Shown here: in pieces, positions 49,255 to 58,594 of the stretch | Layout of the letters: each line of letters starts with the position of its first letter | Numbering within the stretch: the first letter of the stretch is position 1 | Origin: Pseudomonas moraviensis | Lineage (GTDB): Bacteria; Pseudomonadota; Gammaproteobacteria; Pseudomonadales; Pseudomonadaceae | DNA: 64,000 bases | NCBI RefSeq assembly: GCF_900105805.1 | Contig: NZ_LT629788.1 | Coordinates: 4,944,501 to 5,008,500, forward strand | Reading direction: 5' to 3' | Notes under the pieces: generated by a model | Seen by the model: the letters and a program-made list of their open reading frames with translations, nothing else | The model's database searches: none | Told to the model about the DNA's origin: nothing | Made by a program: the position numbers and the translations under genes

Positions 49255-50560
49255 AGTTATGTTGGGTGACCTGGCCGAGATCATCGCCGGAGGTATTTTG
49301 CATATCTTCGCTGCGCAGATGCGCAACGTCCTTGGCGCTGACCGGCGCACCTTTATTGCCCCAACTGCCACGAATGAAGCTCACCACATCCGCCACTTCC
49401 TGATCCGACAGGCGCCAGGCGAAGCCGGGCATGGTGAACGTCGATGGCGCCGTGTGAGTAGCCGGCAATGTTCCGCCCTTGAGCACGATGTGGATCAGCG
49501 AAGTGGGATCGTCCGTCTGCAGCACCGGGTTGCCCGCCAGCGCCGGGAACACCCGGGTGTAGCCATGGCCGTCGGTGCGGTGGCAGGCCGCGCAGTTGTC
49601 GATGTACACCGACGCGCCACGCTGGCTGTCATCACCGTTCCACAGGGCTTTCGCTGCTTTCTCGTCGTACCGATGCGGCTGATCCGCAGGATCATTGGCC
49701 GGCAGTGACTTCAGATAGCGGGCAATCGCGGTGAGGTCGGCGTCGCTCATGTATTGCATGCTGTGAGTGACCACATCGCTCATGCCGCCGAACACCGCGC
49801 TGCGATCACTGCGTCCGGTCTTGAGAAATTGCACCAGTTGCTCTTCACTCCAGCTGCCGAGGCCATCCTTGTGATCACCACGCAGGCTCTTGGCGATCCA
49901 GCCTTCCAGCGGTGCACTGCCGGCCAGAAAATGTTCACCGTCCGCCGCGCTCAGGGCTTTTTCCTGCATGGTCAGCGCGCGCGGGGTGTGGCAGGCGCCG
50001 CAGTGGCCGAGGCCTTCGACCAGGTACGCGCCGCGATTGATCACCGCGTCGCTGCCTGTGGCCTGATAATCCTCGACCTTCGGTGCAAACAGCCAGCGCC
50101 AGCCCATCAGCGGCCAGCGCATGCTCAACGGCCATGGAATGTCGCTGGCCTTGTTCTCCTGCGCCACTGGTTCGACGCCGTGCATGAAATACGCATACAG
50201 CGCTTTCATATCGCTTTCGTTCACGCGGGCGTAGGACGGATACGGCATCGCCGGATACAACGTACTACCGTTTTTGGCGACGCCATGGCGCACGGCCTGG
50301 TCGAAGTCCTCGAAGCTGTAATCGCCGAGGCCGGTTTTATCCGGGGTGATGTTGGTCGAGTAGATCGTGCCGATCGGGGTTTCCATTGGCAGGCCACCGG
50401 CGAACGGCTTGCCGCCCTTGGCCGTATGACAGGCTACGCAGTCACCCGCGCGGGCGAGGTATTCGCCTTGTTTGATCAGATTTTGATCAGCTTCAGCCGC
50501 ATAAACTGCAGTGCTGCCGAGCAGGGCGACGGTGGCGATAACGAAATTTTTCATGGTCAT
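49253..50560 (-). CDS. Membrane-bound dehydrogenase cytochrome c subunit (three hemes)
   Basis: 435 residues. A signal peptide (~1-21, TAVYAAEA) precedes three class I cytochrome c domains with CVACH (~43), CGACH (~192) and CAACH (~330). This is the C-subunit of periplasmic gluconate/2-ketogluconate or related alcohol dehydrogenases, which passes electrons to ubiquinone. It is the last gene of a three-gene unit with the FAD subunit 6 bp upstream and the Tat-exported small subunit. The final residues (GDDLGQVTQHN) are hydrophilic. Confidence 0.93.
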   Translation of the reverse strand: MTMKNFVIATVALLGSTAVYAAEADQNLIKQGEYLARAGDCVACHTAKGGKPFAGGLPMETPIGTIYSTNITPDKTGLGDYSFEDFDQAVRHGVAKNGSTLYPAMPYPSYARVNESDMKALYAYFMHGVEPVAQENKASDIPWPLSMRWPLMGWRWLFAPKVEDYQATGSDAVINRGAYLVEGLGHCGACHTPRALTMQEKALSAADGEHFLAGSAPLEGWIAKSLRGDHKDGLGSWSEEQLVQFLKTGRSDRSAVFGGMSDVVTHSMQYMSDADLTAIARYLKSLPANDPADQPHRYDEKAAKALWNGDDSQRGASVYIDNCAACHRTDGHGYTRVFPALAGNPVLQTDDPTSLIHIVLKGGTLPATHTAPSTFTMPGFAWRLSDQEVADVVSFIRGSWGNKGAPVSAKDVAHLRSEDMQNTSGDDLGQVTQHN

Positions 50561-50566
50561 CGCTCC

Positions 50567-52351
50567 TTAAGCCTGCACCAGCGGGCCGGGGTTTTTCAGG
50601 TATTGCTCGCGGATCGCTTTCGCCGACCAGTAGGTCAGCGCCGCGACCAGACCGGTCGGGTTGTAGCCCAGGCCCTGCGGGAAGGCTGACGCGCCCGGGA
50701 CGAACACGTTGTGCACATCCCAGCTCTGCAGGTAACGGTTGAGCGCGCTGGTCTTCGGATCGGTGCCCATGATCGCGCCACCGTTGAGGTGGGTGGTCTG
50801 GTATGAGGCGGTGTTGAAGTGGTCGCCCACTTGCTTGCCGATCACCGCAATGGCTTTCGGGCCCATGGCTTCGGCGATCTTGCCCATTTTCTCGACCATG
50901 AAACGGTTCATCTTGATGTCGTTTTCCTGCCAGTCGAAGGTCATGCGCAGCAGCGGCAAACCGTAGGCGTCGCGGTACACCGGATCGAGATCGAGATAGT
51001 TGCCGCGGTAGGACTGATGCGCGCCGTGGGCGTCCATCGACACCTGATGGGTGTAGTAATCGGCGGTAGCGCGTTTCCATGCACTGCCCCACGCCGGTGT
51101 GCCTGGCGGGTTAGAGGTGCCGGCAATCGGCCGGCTGCCGGCCTGGTTGACCCACATCGGTGAGCCGCCGACGAAGCCGTGCGGGCCGTGATCGAAGTTG
51201 TCGGCGTTGAAATCGTCCACCGCCACGCCGTTGCCGCCAGCGCCGATGAAGTTGTTGGTGTGGGTGTCCTTGTCGAAGAACGCCTTGATGGTCGCCATGT
51301 TCTGGTAAGCGAAATTACGCCCGACCACGCCTTCGCCGCTGATCGGGTCGTAGGGTTTGCCGATCCCGGAGAGCAGCATCAGACGCACGTTGTGCAACTG
51401 GAACGCGCCGAGGATCACCAGATCCGCCGGCTGCTCGATCTCGCGGCCCTGGCCGTCGATGTAGGTGACCCCGGTGGCTTTGCTTTTGCTGCTGTCGAGG
51501 TTGACTCGCAGCACATGGGAGTTGGGCCGCAGCTCGAAATTCGCCAGCGGCTTGAGCGCCGGCAGAATGTTCACGTTCGGCGAGGCCTTGGAATACATGT
51601 AGCAGACGTAGCCGCTGCAGAATCCGCAGAAGTTGCACGGGCCCATCTGTGCGCCGTAGGGATTGGTGTACGGCCCCGAGGTGTTTGCCGAAGGCAGGTT
51701 GTAGGGTTTGTAACCGACTTCCGTCGCCGCTTTTCCGAACAGCTGGGCGGACACGGTGTTTTTCTGCGCTTCAAGCGGGAACGGGTTGGAGCGATCTGCC
51801 GCGTAAGGGTTGCCGCCCTTGCCCTGACCGACCAATTGGCCCTTCACGGTCCAGGCCTGGCCAGAGGTGCCGAAGACTTTTTCCGCAAAGTCGAAAAACG
51901 GCTCCAGCTCTTCATAGCTGACGCCGAAGTCCTGAATGGTCATGTCCTTGGGGATGAAGCTTTTGCCGTAGCGTTCTTCGTAATGGCTGCGCATGCGCAA
52001 CTCGATCGGATCGACACGAAAGTGCACGCCGGACCAGTGCAGTCCGGCGCCGCCGACGCCATTGCCCGGCAGGAACGCGCCCAGTTGGCGGTTGGGCAGG
52101 GCGATATCGTTGACGCTGTGGCGAATGGTCACCGTCTCTTTCGAGATGTCCTGAAAGAGTTTTTTGCGCACGCTGTAGGTGAGTTCGTCGATCACCTGTG
52201 GATAGTTGCCGTCGGGGTAGGTGTCCTGCATCGGCCCGCGCTCCAGCGCCAGCACGTTGAGACCGGCCTCGGTGAGTTCCTTGGCCATGATCGCGCCGGT
52301 CCAGCCGAAACCGACGATGACTGCATCTACCTTCTTCATTACCGTTGCCAT
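50567..52351 (-). CDS. GMC oxidoreductase, FAD subunit of a gluconate-type dehydrogenase
   Basis: 594 residues from ATG 52351 (MATVMKKVDAVIVGFGWTGAIMAKELTEAG). The FAD dinucleotide motif GFGWTGAIMAKEL is near the N-terminus. GMC features include GNGVGGAGLHWSGVHFRVDP, the heme/Cys-rich segment GPCNFCGFCSGYVCYMYSKASP (clustered Cys suggesting an iron-sulfur or structural site), and the active-site THLNGGAIMGTDP. Subunit association fits membrane-bound gluconate 2-dehydrogenase, which makes 2-ketogluconate in the periplasm. Substrate identity (gluconate, 2-ketogluconate or a sugar) is not settled by sequence alone. It ends 6 bp before the cytochrome gene and starts 2 bp after the small-subunit stop. 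Confidence 0.92.
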   Translation of the reverse strand: MATVMKKVDAVIVGFGWTGAIMAKELTEAGLNVLALERGPMQDTYPDGNYPQVIDELTYSVRKKLFQDISKETVTIRHSVNDIALPNRQLGAFLPGNGVGGAGLHWSGVHFRVDPIELRMRSHYEERYGKSFIPKDMTIQDFGVSYEELEPFFDFAEKVFGTSGQAWTVKGQLVGQGKGGNPYAADRSNPFPLEAQKNTVSAQLFGKAATEVGYKPYNLPSANTSGPYTNPYGAQMGPCNFCGFCSGYVCYMYSKASPNVNILPALKPLANFELRPNSHVLRVNLDSSKSKATGVTYIDGQGREIEQPADLVILGAFQLHNVRLMLLSGIGKPYDPISGEGVVGRNFAYQNMATIKAFFDKDTHTNNFIGAGGNGVAVDDFNADNFDHGPHGFVGGSPMWVNQAGSRPIAGTSNPPGTPAWGSAWKRATADYYTHQVSMDAHGAHQSYRGNYLDLDPVYRDAYGLPLLRMTFDWQENDIKMNRFMVEKMGKIAEAMGPKAIAVIGKQVGDHFNTASYQTTHLNGGAIMGTDPKTSALNRYLQSWDVHNVFVPGASAFPQGLGYNPTGLVAALTYWSAKAIREQYLKNPGPLVQA

Positions 52352-52353
52352 GC

Positions 52354-53100
52354 TTACGCCCTCTCGCCGCGAATCGACACTGCCGGGAAGGGGTATTGCT
52401 CGTTGCGTTCCACCCAATCCATGAAATCGGCGCGGGCGCCGGGGAAACCGATCATGGTCCAGCCGACCATGCCTTTATTGCCACCGTGGATCGGGTCGCA
52501 GAAGAAACCTTCCTTGGTGTTTTGCAGCAACAGATTGAAGAAAATCTTCGCCGGCACCGCATCGAACTGTGGCTTGCCGGCTTCGAGCTGCTTGAGCAAA
52601 TCGTCTCGGGTAGCGCTGTCTTGCTCGGCAAATGTTTTACCGCTGAGACCTTTTACCCACTGATCCGTGGCGGCGATGCCGAGGCGGTAGATGTCTTTTG
52701 GCACCAGTTTGCTCTGCCAGCCCATTTCCGGCGCAGCGTCGGCATTGAACGGGCCTTGCATGTACCAAAGGGCGCCGGCGGCATACGGGGTGTTCATCTG
52801 CCGGTCGATGTATTCCGGCACGCCGGCTTCGAGGGCGCCGGGGCCTTGCGCATCGCTGGGGATCAACTGCGCAACGGCGGCGTTGATGAACGCCCATTCT
52901 TCGGCGGTGAAAAAGCTTGGCTGATATTCACCTGCACTGGCAGGGGCGGTTTTTGCCGCGGCAGGCGCCGGTGCGCTTTCAGGGGCGGCTTGCAGCACAC
53001 TGCTGCCCAGGCCGGTCCCGGCAAGCGTGACCACCGGAATCAGGGTCAGGGATTTGCGCAAGAATTCACGCCGCGGGTTGTCTCGATCTTGATCAGACAT
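52354..53100 (-). CDS. Gluconate 2-dehydrogenase subunit 3 family protein with Tat signal
   Basis: 248 residues. A twin-arginine signal (RREFLRKSLTLIPVVTLAG, ~10-40) is followed by an Ala/Pro-rich linker. The gluconate_2-dh3 domain spans ~60-240 (FFTAEEWAFINAAVAQLIPSDAQGPGALEAGVPEYIDRQM, FFNLLLQNTKEGFFCDPIHGGNKGMVGW). In this enzyme family the small subunit with a Tat signal carries the cofactor-free or co-exported FAD subunit across the membrane. It is the first gene of the operon. Its promoter lies in 53101-53378, shared with the divergent phosphatase gene. Confidence 0.93.
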   Translation of the reverse strand: MSDQDRDNPRREFLRKSLTLIPVVTLAGTGLGSSVLQAAPESAPAPAAAKTAPASAGEYQPSFFTAEEWAFINAAVAQLIPSDAQGPGALEAGVPEYIDRQMNTPYAAGALWYMQGPFNADAAPEMGWQSKLVPKDIYRLGIAATDQWVKGLSGKTFAEQDSATRDDLLKQLEAGKPQFDAVPAKIFFNLLLQNTKEGFFCDPIHGGNKGMVGWTMIGFPGARADFMDWVERNEQYPFPAVSIRGERA

Positions 53101-53378
53101 GGGAGTACCTCATCAGGCATAGATGGCAGCCGCTTCTGCGAGCGGCTCGAGAAATTTTGCGTCGCGATGACGAGGGTCTTGCCCGTCGAAGGGCGTCACG
53201 TCTGCAACATCATGTGACAAATGGTAGCAGGCTAAGCATCAAGAAATACTGCTTGAGCGGAAAAAAGCCCGGCGAGGCGACGATTCACGTTTCTTTGACG
53301 GCCGGCTCACGGTGCATTGACCGCTCACTAGCGAAGCTGCAATTCCCGCAATGATGATTGCCGAACGGTCAGCCCAGC

Positions 53379-54026
53379 ATGTCTCGAGTGCGTTTTTTTC
53401 CCGCGTTGTGTTTTTCGCTTGTCGCGCTGCTGCATGGCATTGCCGCCCGGGCTGCCGACGCCACGCCGCCTCGCCCGGCCGAGTGGGCGCAGCCGGTCGA
53501 GGCGCAGTTCAATCTGTTTCGGATGTCGCCGACCCTGTATCGCAGCGCCTTGCCGAGTCGTAGCGCGATGCCGCTGTTGAACAGTCTGCATGTCGTCACG
53601 GTGATCAACTTCCTGCCTGATGCTGATAGCGACTGGCTCTCCGTGCCCGGAATCAGGCAGGTGCAACTGCCGTATCGCACCAGTCACGTCGACGACAGCG
53701 ACGTGCTTAAAGCCCTGCGGGCGATTCAGTCCGCCGAAGCTGACGGCCCGGTGCTGATGCACTGCAAGCACGGTTCTGATCGCACCGGTCTGATGGCGGC
53801 GATGTACCGGGTGGTGGTGCAGGGCTGGAGCAAAGAGCAGGCGCTCAAGGAGATGACCGAGGGCGGATTTGGTGACAGCCAGCACTTTCACGACAGCGTG
53901 CGTTACGTGATGCAAGCCGACGTCGACCGCTTGCACGAAGCCTTGGTCAATGGCGAATGCAGCACCAGTGCATTCGCCATGTGCTCGATGAAGAACTGGT
54001 TCGACTCGGCGCATGTCCAGCGTTGA
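53379..54026 (+). CDS. TpbA-like periplasmic dual-specificity phosphatase
   Basis: 215 residues from ATG 53379 (MSRVRFFPALCFSLVALLHG). The signal peptide ends near ~26 (IAARAADA). The DUSP/CDC14-like domain holds the P-loop HCKHGSDRTGLM (HCX5R; Cys and Arg intact), preceded by the general-acid loop PYRTSHVDDSDV. P. aeruginosa TpbA dephosphorylates the diguanylate cyclase TpbB/YfiN in the periplasm and limits c-di-GMP; its gene is elsewhere in PAO1. Whether this is the orthologue or a paralogue cannot be decided here. It ends 5 bp from the stop of the convergent oligopeptidase gene. Confidence 0.88.
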   Translation: MSRVRFFPALCFSLVALLHGIAARAADATPPRPAEWAQPVEAQFNLFRMSPTLYRSALPSRSAMPLLNSLHVVTVINFLPDADSDWLSVPGIRQVQLPYRTSHVDDSDVLKALRAIQSAEADGPVLMHCKHGSDRTGLMAAMYRVVVQGWSKEQALKEMTEGGFGDSQHFHDSVRYVMQADVDRLHEALVNGECSTSAFAMCSMKNWFDSAHVQR

Positions 54027-54031
54027 TCGGC

Positions 54032-56053
54032 TCAGCCCGGCATCGCGGCAAATAGTTCTGGGTTGATCGGTTGGCCAAGAAAGGCTTGCAGCGCCTCGGG
54101 CAGTGACTTCATGTCACCCGAAAGCAGTGTTTCACGCAAATCGCGGCCCGTCCGGGGGTTGAATACGCCCTCGCGCTCAAAGCGTTTGAATGCCTCACTG
54201 GCCAGCACGCCGGACCATTTGTAGGCGTACACCGACGCTTCATAGCCGGTCGCCAGAAAATCGAAACTGTTGGCGAACCGGCAATCGGCGGGTATCGGCA
54301 GGTGGGCAAACTCCCGCTGCACATCATCGAACACCTGCTGAATGCTGCGACCGTCACCGCTATGTAGCTCCAGATCGAATAGCGCGCCCATCAACAAGAT
54401 CGCCGTTTCCCGGCTTCGTTGCGCGCCCAGAGCGGACAACGCGACCTTGATCCGGGTCTCGGACAGACCTTCGGCGGTTTTGTGATGGATGCCCAGCCAG
54501 CGCAAAAACTCGGCTGACTGCGCCCAGTGTTCGAACAACTGCCCGATAAATTCGGCAGCGTCGCGGCTCAATTGCGAGATGCCGGACAGGTTGTAATGCG
54601 GGGAGCGAGTCAGTACGTGATGCAGGCAGTGCCCGAACTCGTGCAGCAGTACGCGCAGATCCTGGTGTGAAAGCAGGTTTTCATGGCCGGCGGCTGCGGC
54701 GGTAAAGTTGCTGTGAAGCGAGGCAATCGGCAATGCTGGCCGGCCTTCGGCGTTGACCCGACGGTTACGCAACACGCCCGACCATGCAAAGTCATTGCCA
54801 GCCTCGCGGCGGAAGAGGTCGATGTAAACGTAGCCAATCGGTTGACCGTGCTCGCTGACTTCGAACAGGCGGACGTTCTCGTCGAAGCGATCACGCTGCG
54901 TGTCTTCGCTGATCCTGATCCCAAGCAAATGCTCGCTGAACCGGCATAGGCTGCGCAATACGGTGTTCAACGGGAAATATTGGCGCAGGTCATCCAGTGC
55001 GCCGTCCGCCCGCTGGCGACGGAGTTGTTCAGCCAGGAAATCGTGATCCCATGGCTCGACCTGCTCGATACCCTGCTTCTGGGCAAACGTCTGCAGTTCC
55101 TTGGTTTCCTGGGCCAGCGAGGCTGCATTGAGGGCTATTTGCCGACGCAGGAAAGCGCCGACCTGCGAGGTGTCTGTAGCCATACGATCGTGCAAGCGCA
55201 ATTGAGCGAAATTGTCGAAGCCCAATGTCCGGGCTTTTTCGTGACGCAAGAACAGCAACACCATCAATACCGGCTCATTGTCGAAGTGCTCCGCATCAGG
55301 CCCGTGATTCGAGGCGCGTGTGCAATAAGCGTTGTAACATTCCTCGCGCAGCGCACGATTCTGCGCGAAGGTCATGATCTGCTGATGAGTGTTCTGCTCC
55401 AGCGTCAGCCGCCAGCCGGTGAGTCCTGCCTGTCTTGCATTGGCAGCCAGATGCTCCTGCACATCGGGCCTCAGCCCTGCCAGCAACGTGATGTCTGCAA
55501 TGTGCTTGCTCCAGGCGGCGCTGGCAGCTTTGAGATTGCTCATGAACAGTTTCTGCATGAGCGCGATCTCCGTGTTCAATTGCCCCAGTTTTTCGCTTTG
55601 AGCGTTGGCCAACCCGGCTCCCGCCATGTGGAATCCGCGCAGGATCTTCGCCAGTGAGGCTTTGCGTGAATCACTGAAACTGGCCGCGATCGAACTGCCT
55701 GCCAGCCGCTGAAAGGTCTGTGACAACGCAGGATTTCTGGCTTTTGCGCCCAGGAATTGCTCTGCAACTGCGCTGCTCAAGGCGCTCTGCTGTACCCAGT
55801 CGGGATCCTTGGAGCGGATCACCGTCAGGAACTCGATGACCGCCATGGTTTCTCCCAGGCGCGCGTCGGCTTCATCGATGGCGATGACCACATCATCCCA
55901 ATTCGGATGATCGACCTGAGTGGCAATAACGTTTTCGATAATCAGCAGGTTGTCGGCGACGATGCGCTCGACCGCCGGCAGCAAGTGCTCGGCGCGTACC
56001 TCCGACCAGGGCGGCAACTGCCATTGTTGCAGGAGGGGATTGGTGTCAGGCAT
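54032..56053 (-). CDS. M3-family oligopeptidase A paralogue
   Basis: 673 residues starting MPDTNPLLQQWQLPPWSEVRAEH. The zinc-binding motif HEFGH is in LLHEFGHCLHHVLTRSPHY, and a second Glu ligand region lies downstream. It is a shorter and more divergent relative of prlC, which lies one gene upstream on the same strand. The catalytic residues are intact. No signal peptide, so cytoplasmic. Function is probably degradation of oligopeptides, but the divergence from PrlC suggests altered substrate choice. It lies ~110 bp downstream of the YheV-family gene; a 13-bp hairpin (56129-56158) intervenes. Confidence 0.9.
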   Translation of the reverse strand: MPDTNPLLQQWQLPPWSEVRAEHLLPAVERIVADNLLIIENVIATQVDHPNWDDVVIAIDEADARLGETMAVIEFLTVIRSKDPDWVQQSALSSAVAEQFLGAKARNPALSQTFQRLAGSSIAASFSDSRKASLAKILRGFHMAGAGLANAQSEKLGQLNTEIALMQKLFMSNLKAASAAWSKHIADITLLAGLRPDVQEHLAANARQAGLTGWRLTLEQNTHQQIMTFAQNRALREECYNAYCTRASNHGPDAEHFDNEPVLMVLLFLRHEKARTLGFDNFAQLRLHDRMATDTSQVGAFLRRQIALNAASLAQETKELQTFAQKQGIEQVEPWDHDFLAEQLRRQRADGALDDLRQYFPLNTVLRSLCRFSEHLLGIRISEDTQRDRFDENVRLFEVSEHGQPIGYVYIDLFRREAGNDFAWSGVLRNRRVNAEGRPALPIASLHSNFTAAAAGHENLLSHQDLRVLLHEFGHCLHHVLTRSPHYNLSGISQLSRDAAEFIGQLFEHWAQSAEFLRWLGIHHKTAEGLSETRIKVALSALGAQRSRETAILLMGALFDLELHSGDGRSIQQVFDDVQREFAHLPIPADCRFANSFDFLATGYEASVYAYKWSGVLASEAFKRFEREGVFNPRTGRDLRETLLSGDMKSLPEALQAFLGQPINPELFAAMPG

Positions 56054-56128
56054 GGCGTCTTCCGTGAGAGAGGGCTGGATTGACCAGACTAATCAGGAAG
56101 CGCGGGGGCGAAGGGGTAAATAGTTACC

Positions 56129-56158
56129 GCCACCTGCCGACGATCATCGGCAGGTGGC
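56129..56158 (-). terminator. Hairpin between the YheV-family gene and the M3 paralogue
   Basis: GCCACCTGCCGAC pairs with ATCGGCAGGTGGC with one mismatch around GATC. It lies 9 bp past the YheV-family stop. No T-run follows on the minus strand, so it may be a weak terminator that separates prlC-yheV from the paralogue. Confidence 0.55.
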
Positions 56159-56166
56159 GATAGTTG

Positions 56167-56457
56167 TTACTGTTGCTCGTCAGGCTTTTTCTTGAGCTTC
56201 GGGTTCGGGAAAAACTGCACGGCCTGAACCTTTTTGTCGGCGGCAGGCTTCAGCGCGCTGGTATTGACCCGTGTACCCAGCTCTTTGGGCACCGACAGGC
56301 CCTGCTCGTTGAGTGTGTCGGAGTAACCGCAGGCCACGCACTCGCGGTGCGGCACGCCGTCCTCGTTCCACATCATCAACTTGTCCGGCTCGCTGCACGC
56401 CGGGCAGACCGCCCCGGCGATAAAGCGCTTCTTGGTGATCACAGGGCCGTCACTCAT
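56167..56457 (-). CDS. YheV-family putative zinc-ribbon protein
   Basis: 96 residues. Two Cys pairs (CPACSEPDKLMMWNEDGVPHRECVACGYS) form a zinc ribbon near the N-terminus. The C-terminal part is Lys/Pro-rich. This family sits directly downstream of prlC in many gamma-proteobacteria. ATG 56457 overlaps the prlC stop by 4 bp (ATGA), so it is translationally coupled to prlC. Function unknown; a regulatory or metal-handling role is possible. Confidence 0.9.
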   Translation of the reverse strand: MSDGPVITKKRFIAGAVCPACSEPDKLMMWNEDGVPHRECVACGYSDTLNEQGLSVPKELGTRVNTSALKPAADKKVQAVQFFPNPKLKKKPDEQQ

Positions 56458-58505
56458 GCTGCCGCGTCCTCACTCAGACCGCTGTGGCGCAACAGCGCGT
56501 CGATCGATGGTTCACGGCCACGGAAGTCGACGAACAGCACCATCGGTGCCTGCGAACCGCCGCGCGCCAGAATCGCTTCGCGGAAGGCACGACCGGTTTC
56601 TGCGTTGAGCACGCCGTCTTCTTCAAACTTGGAGAAGGCATCGGCGGACAACACTTCGGCCCACTTGTAGCTGTAGTAACCGGCCGCGTAACCACCGGCG
56701 AAAATATGCGCGAAGCTGTTCGGGAAGCGGTTGTACGCCGGTGGACGCATCACCGAGACCTCGTCGCGCACGCCCTCGAGCACTTGCGCCACGCTGCGGC
56801 CATCGCCGTGGGTGGCGTGCAGTTCGAAGTCGAACAGCGAAAACTCCAGCTGACGGACCATCATCAGGCCGGACTGGAAATTCTTCGCCGCGAGCATTTT
56901 TTCCAGCAAGTCCTGCGGCAGTGGTTCGCCAGTCTCGTAGTGGCCGGAAATCAGCGCCAGGCCTTCCGGCTCCCAGCACCAGTTTTCCATGAACTGGCTC
57001 GGCAGCTCGACCGCGTCCCATGCCACGCCGTTGATGCCGGACACGCCGGCGTGATCAACGCGGGTCAGCAGGTGATGCAGGCCATGGCCGAATTCATGGA
57101 ACAGGGTGGTGACTTCATCGTGGGTCAGCAGCGCCGGTTTGCCGCTGTCGGCCGGGGTGAAGTTGCACACCAGATTGGCCACCGGGCTTTGCAACACGCC
57201 GTCGACGGTGCGGCGCCGGTCGCGCGCGCCGTCCATCCAAGCACCGCCTCGCTTGTTGGCGCGGGCATACAGGTCGAAAAAGAAGCGGCCGACGTGCTGA
57301 CCGTTTTCCTTGATCTCGAACAGGCGCACGTCCGGGTGCCAGGTATCAAAGCCTTTCTGCTCGGCGATCTCGATCCCGTACAGACGCTGGACGATAGCGA
57401 ACAGGCCGCTCAGGACTTTATCGATCGGGAAGTAAGCACGCAGGGTTTCCTGAGCGACGCTGTAACGCTGCTCGCGGAGTTTTTCGCCGTAGAAGCCACT
57501 GTCCCAGCTTTGCAGATCGGCGCAGCCCTGTTCGGCGGCGTATGCACGCAACTGTTGCAGATCCTGGGCGGCGAACGGCTTGCTGCGCTGGGCCAGATCA
57601 CGCAGGAAGCTCAGCACCTGATCGCTGGATTCGGCCATTTTTGTCGCCAGGCTCAGCTCGGCGAAACTGGCGAAGCCCAGCAGTCGTGCCAGTTCCTGGC
57701 GCAGGTCGAGAATCTCTTCCATCACCGGGCCGTTGTCGTTCTGGCCGGCATTCGGGCCCTGGTCCGAGGCGCGGGTGCAGTAGGCGGCGTAGACTTCTTC
57801 ACGCAGCGCGCGGTCTTGTGCGTAGGTCATCACCGCGTAGTAGCTGGGGAATTCCAGGGTGATCAGCCAGCCGTCGAGGCCTTTGGCCTGGGCAGCAGCA
57901 GCCATTTGCGCCTTGGCCGAATCGGTCAGGCCGGCGAGGGCGGCTTCGTCGGTGACGTGTTTGGTCCACGCCTGGGTGGCGTCGAGCAATTGGTTGGAGA
58001 AGCGGCTGCCGAGTTCGGACAGCTTGCTCTGCACTTCGGCGTAACGTTTCTGCTCGGCTTCCGGCAGATCAATACCCGACAGGCGGAAATCGCGCAGTGC
58101 GTGTTCCAGAATGGTTTTTTGCGCGACGTCGAAATTGGCGGCTTCCGGGCTGTTGGCCAGCGCCTCGTAGGCCTGGAACAGTTCGCGGTTCTGGCCCATC
58201 TCGGTGGAGTAGGCGCTCAGGGCCGGCAGGCACGACTCGTAGGCTTCACGCAATTCGGCGCTGTTGCACACAGCGTTAAGATGACTGACCGGGCTCCACG
58301 CTGCACCGAGGCGATCGTTGAGTTCGTCCATCGCCAGCACCAGACCGGCCCAGGTGGGGTTCTTGCCCTGGGTCTTGAGGATTTCGGCGATGGCGGCGCG
58401 GTTGTCCGCGAGGATGGTTTCGATGGCGGGCAGGACGTGTTCGGCACGGATCGTGGAGAACGGTGGCAGGTCGTAGGACTGCAAAAGAGGGTTGTTCACG
58501 CTCAC
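56454..58505 (-). CDS. prlC: Oligopeptidase A
   Basis: 683 residues from GTG 58505 (MSVNNPLLQSYDLPPFS). This start has AAGG eight bases upstream and agrees with family members; the ATG at 58532 adds nine residues without a good site. The M3 zinc motif HEFGH is in LFHEFGHGLHHLLTRVDH. The NWCWEPEGL and YAAGYYSYKWAEVLSADAF stretches are typical of PrlC. It is a cytoplasmic metallopeptidase that degrades signal-peptide remnants and oligopeptides. It is divergent from the gamma-carbonic anhydrase gene. Confidence 0.96.
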   Translation of the reverse strand: MSVNNPLLQSYDLPPFSTIRAEHVLPAIETILADNRAAIAEILKTQGKNPTWAGLVLAMDELNDRLGAAWSPVSHLNAVCNSAELREAYESCLPALSAYSTEMGQNRELFQAYEALANSPEAANFDVAQKTILEHALRDFRLSGIDLPEAEQKRYAEVQSKLSELGSRFSNQLLDATQAWTKHVTDEAALAGLTDSAKAQMAAAAQAKGLDGWLITLEFPSYYAVMTYAQDRALREEVYAAYCTRASDQGPNAGQNDNGPVMEEILDLRQELARLLGFASFAELSLATKMAESSDQVLSFLRDLAQRSKPFAAQDLQQLRAYAAEQGCADLQSWDSGFYGEKLREQRYSVAQETLRAYFPIDKVLSGLFAIVQRLYGIEIAEQKGFDTWHPDVRLFEIKENGQHVGRFFFDLYARANKRGGAWMDGARDRRRTVDGVLQSPVANLVCNFTPADSGKPALLTHDEVTTLFHEFGHGLHHLLTRVDHAGVSGINGVAWDAVELPSQFMENWCWEPEGLALISGHYETGEPLPQDLLEKMLAAKNFQSGLMMVRQLEFSLFDFELHATHGDGRSVAQVLEGVRDEVSVMRPPAYNRFPNSFAHIFAGGYAAGYYSYKWAEVLSADAFSKFEEDGVLNAETGRAFREAILARGGSQAPMVLFVDFRGREPSIDALLRHSGLSEDAAA

Positions 58506-58594
58506 GGTTGGCACCTTGGCTGGAAGAAACATGCGCCCATCTTAATTACAATCGCCACTCACCGCAGCTATCGGCGACAGAGAGAGAACTAATC

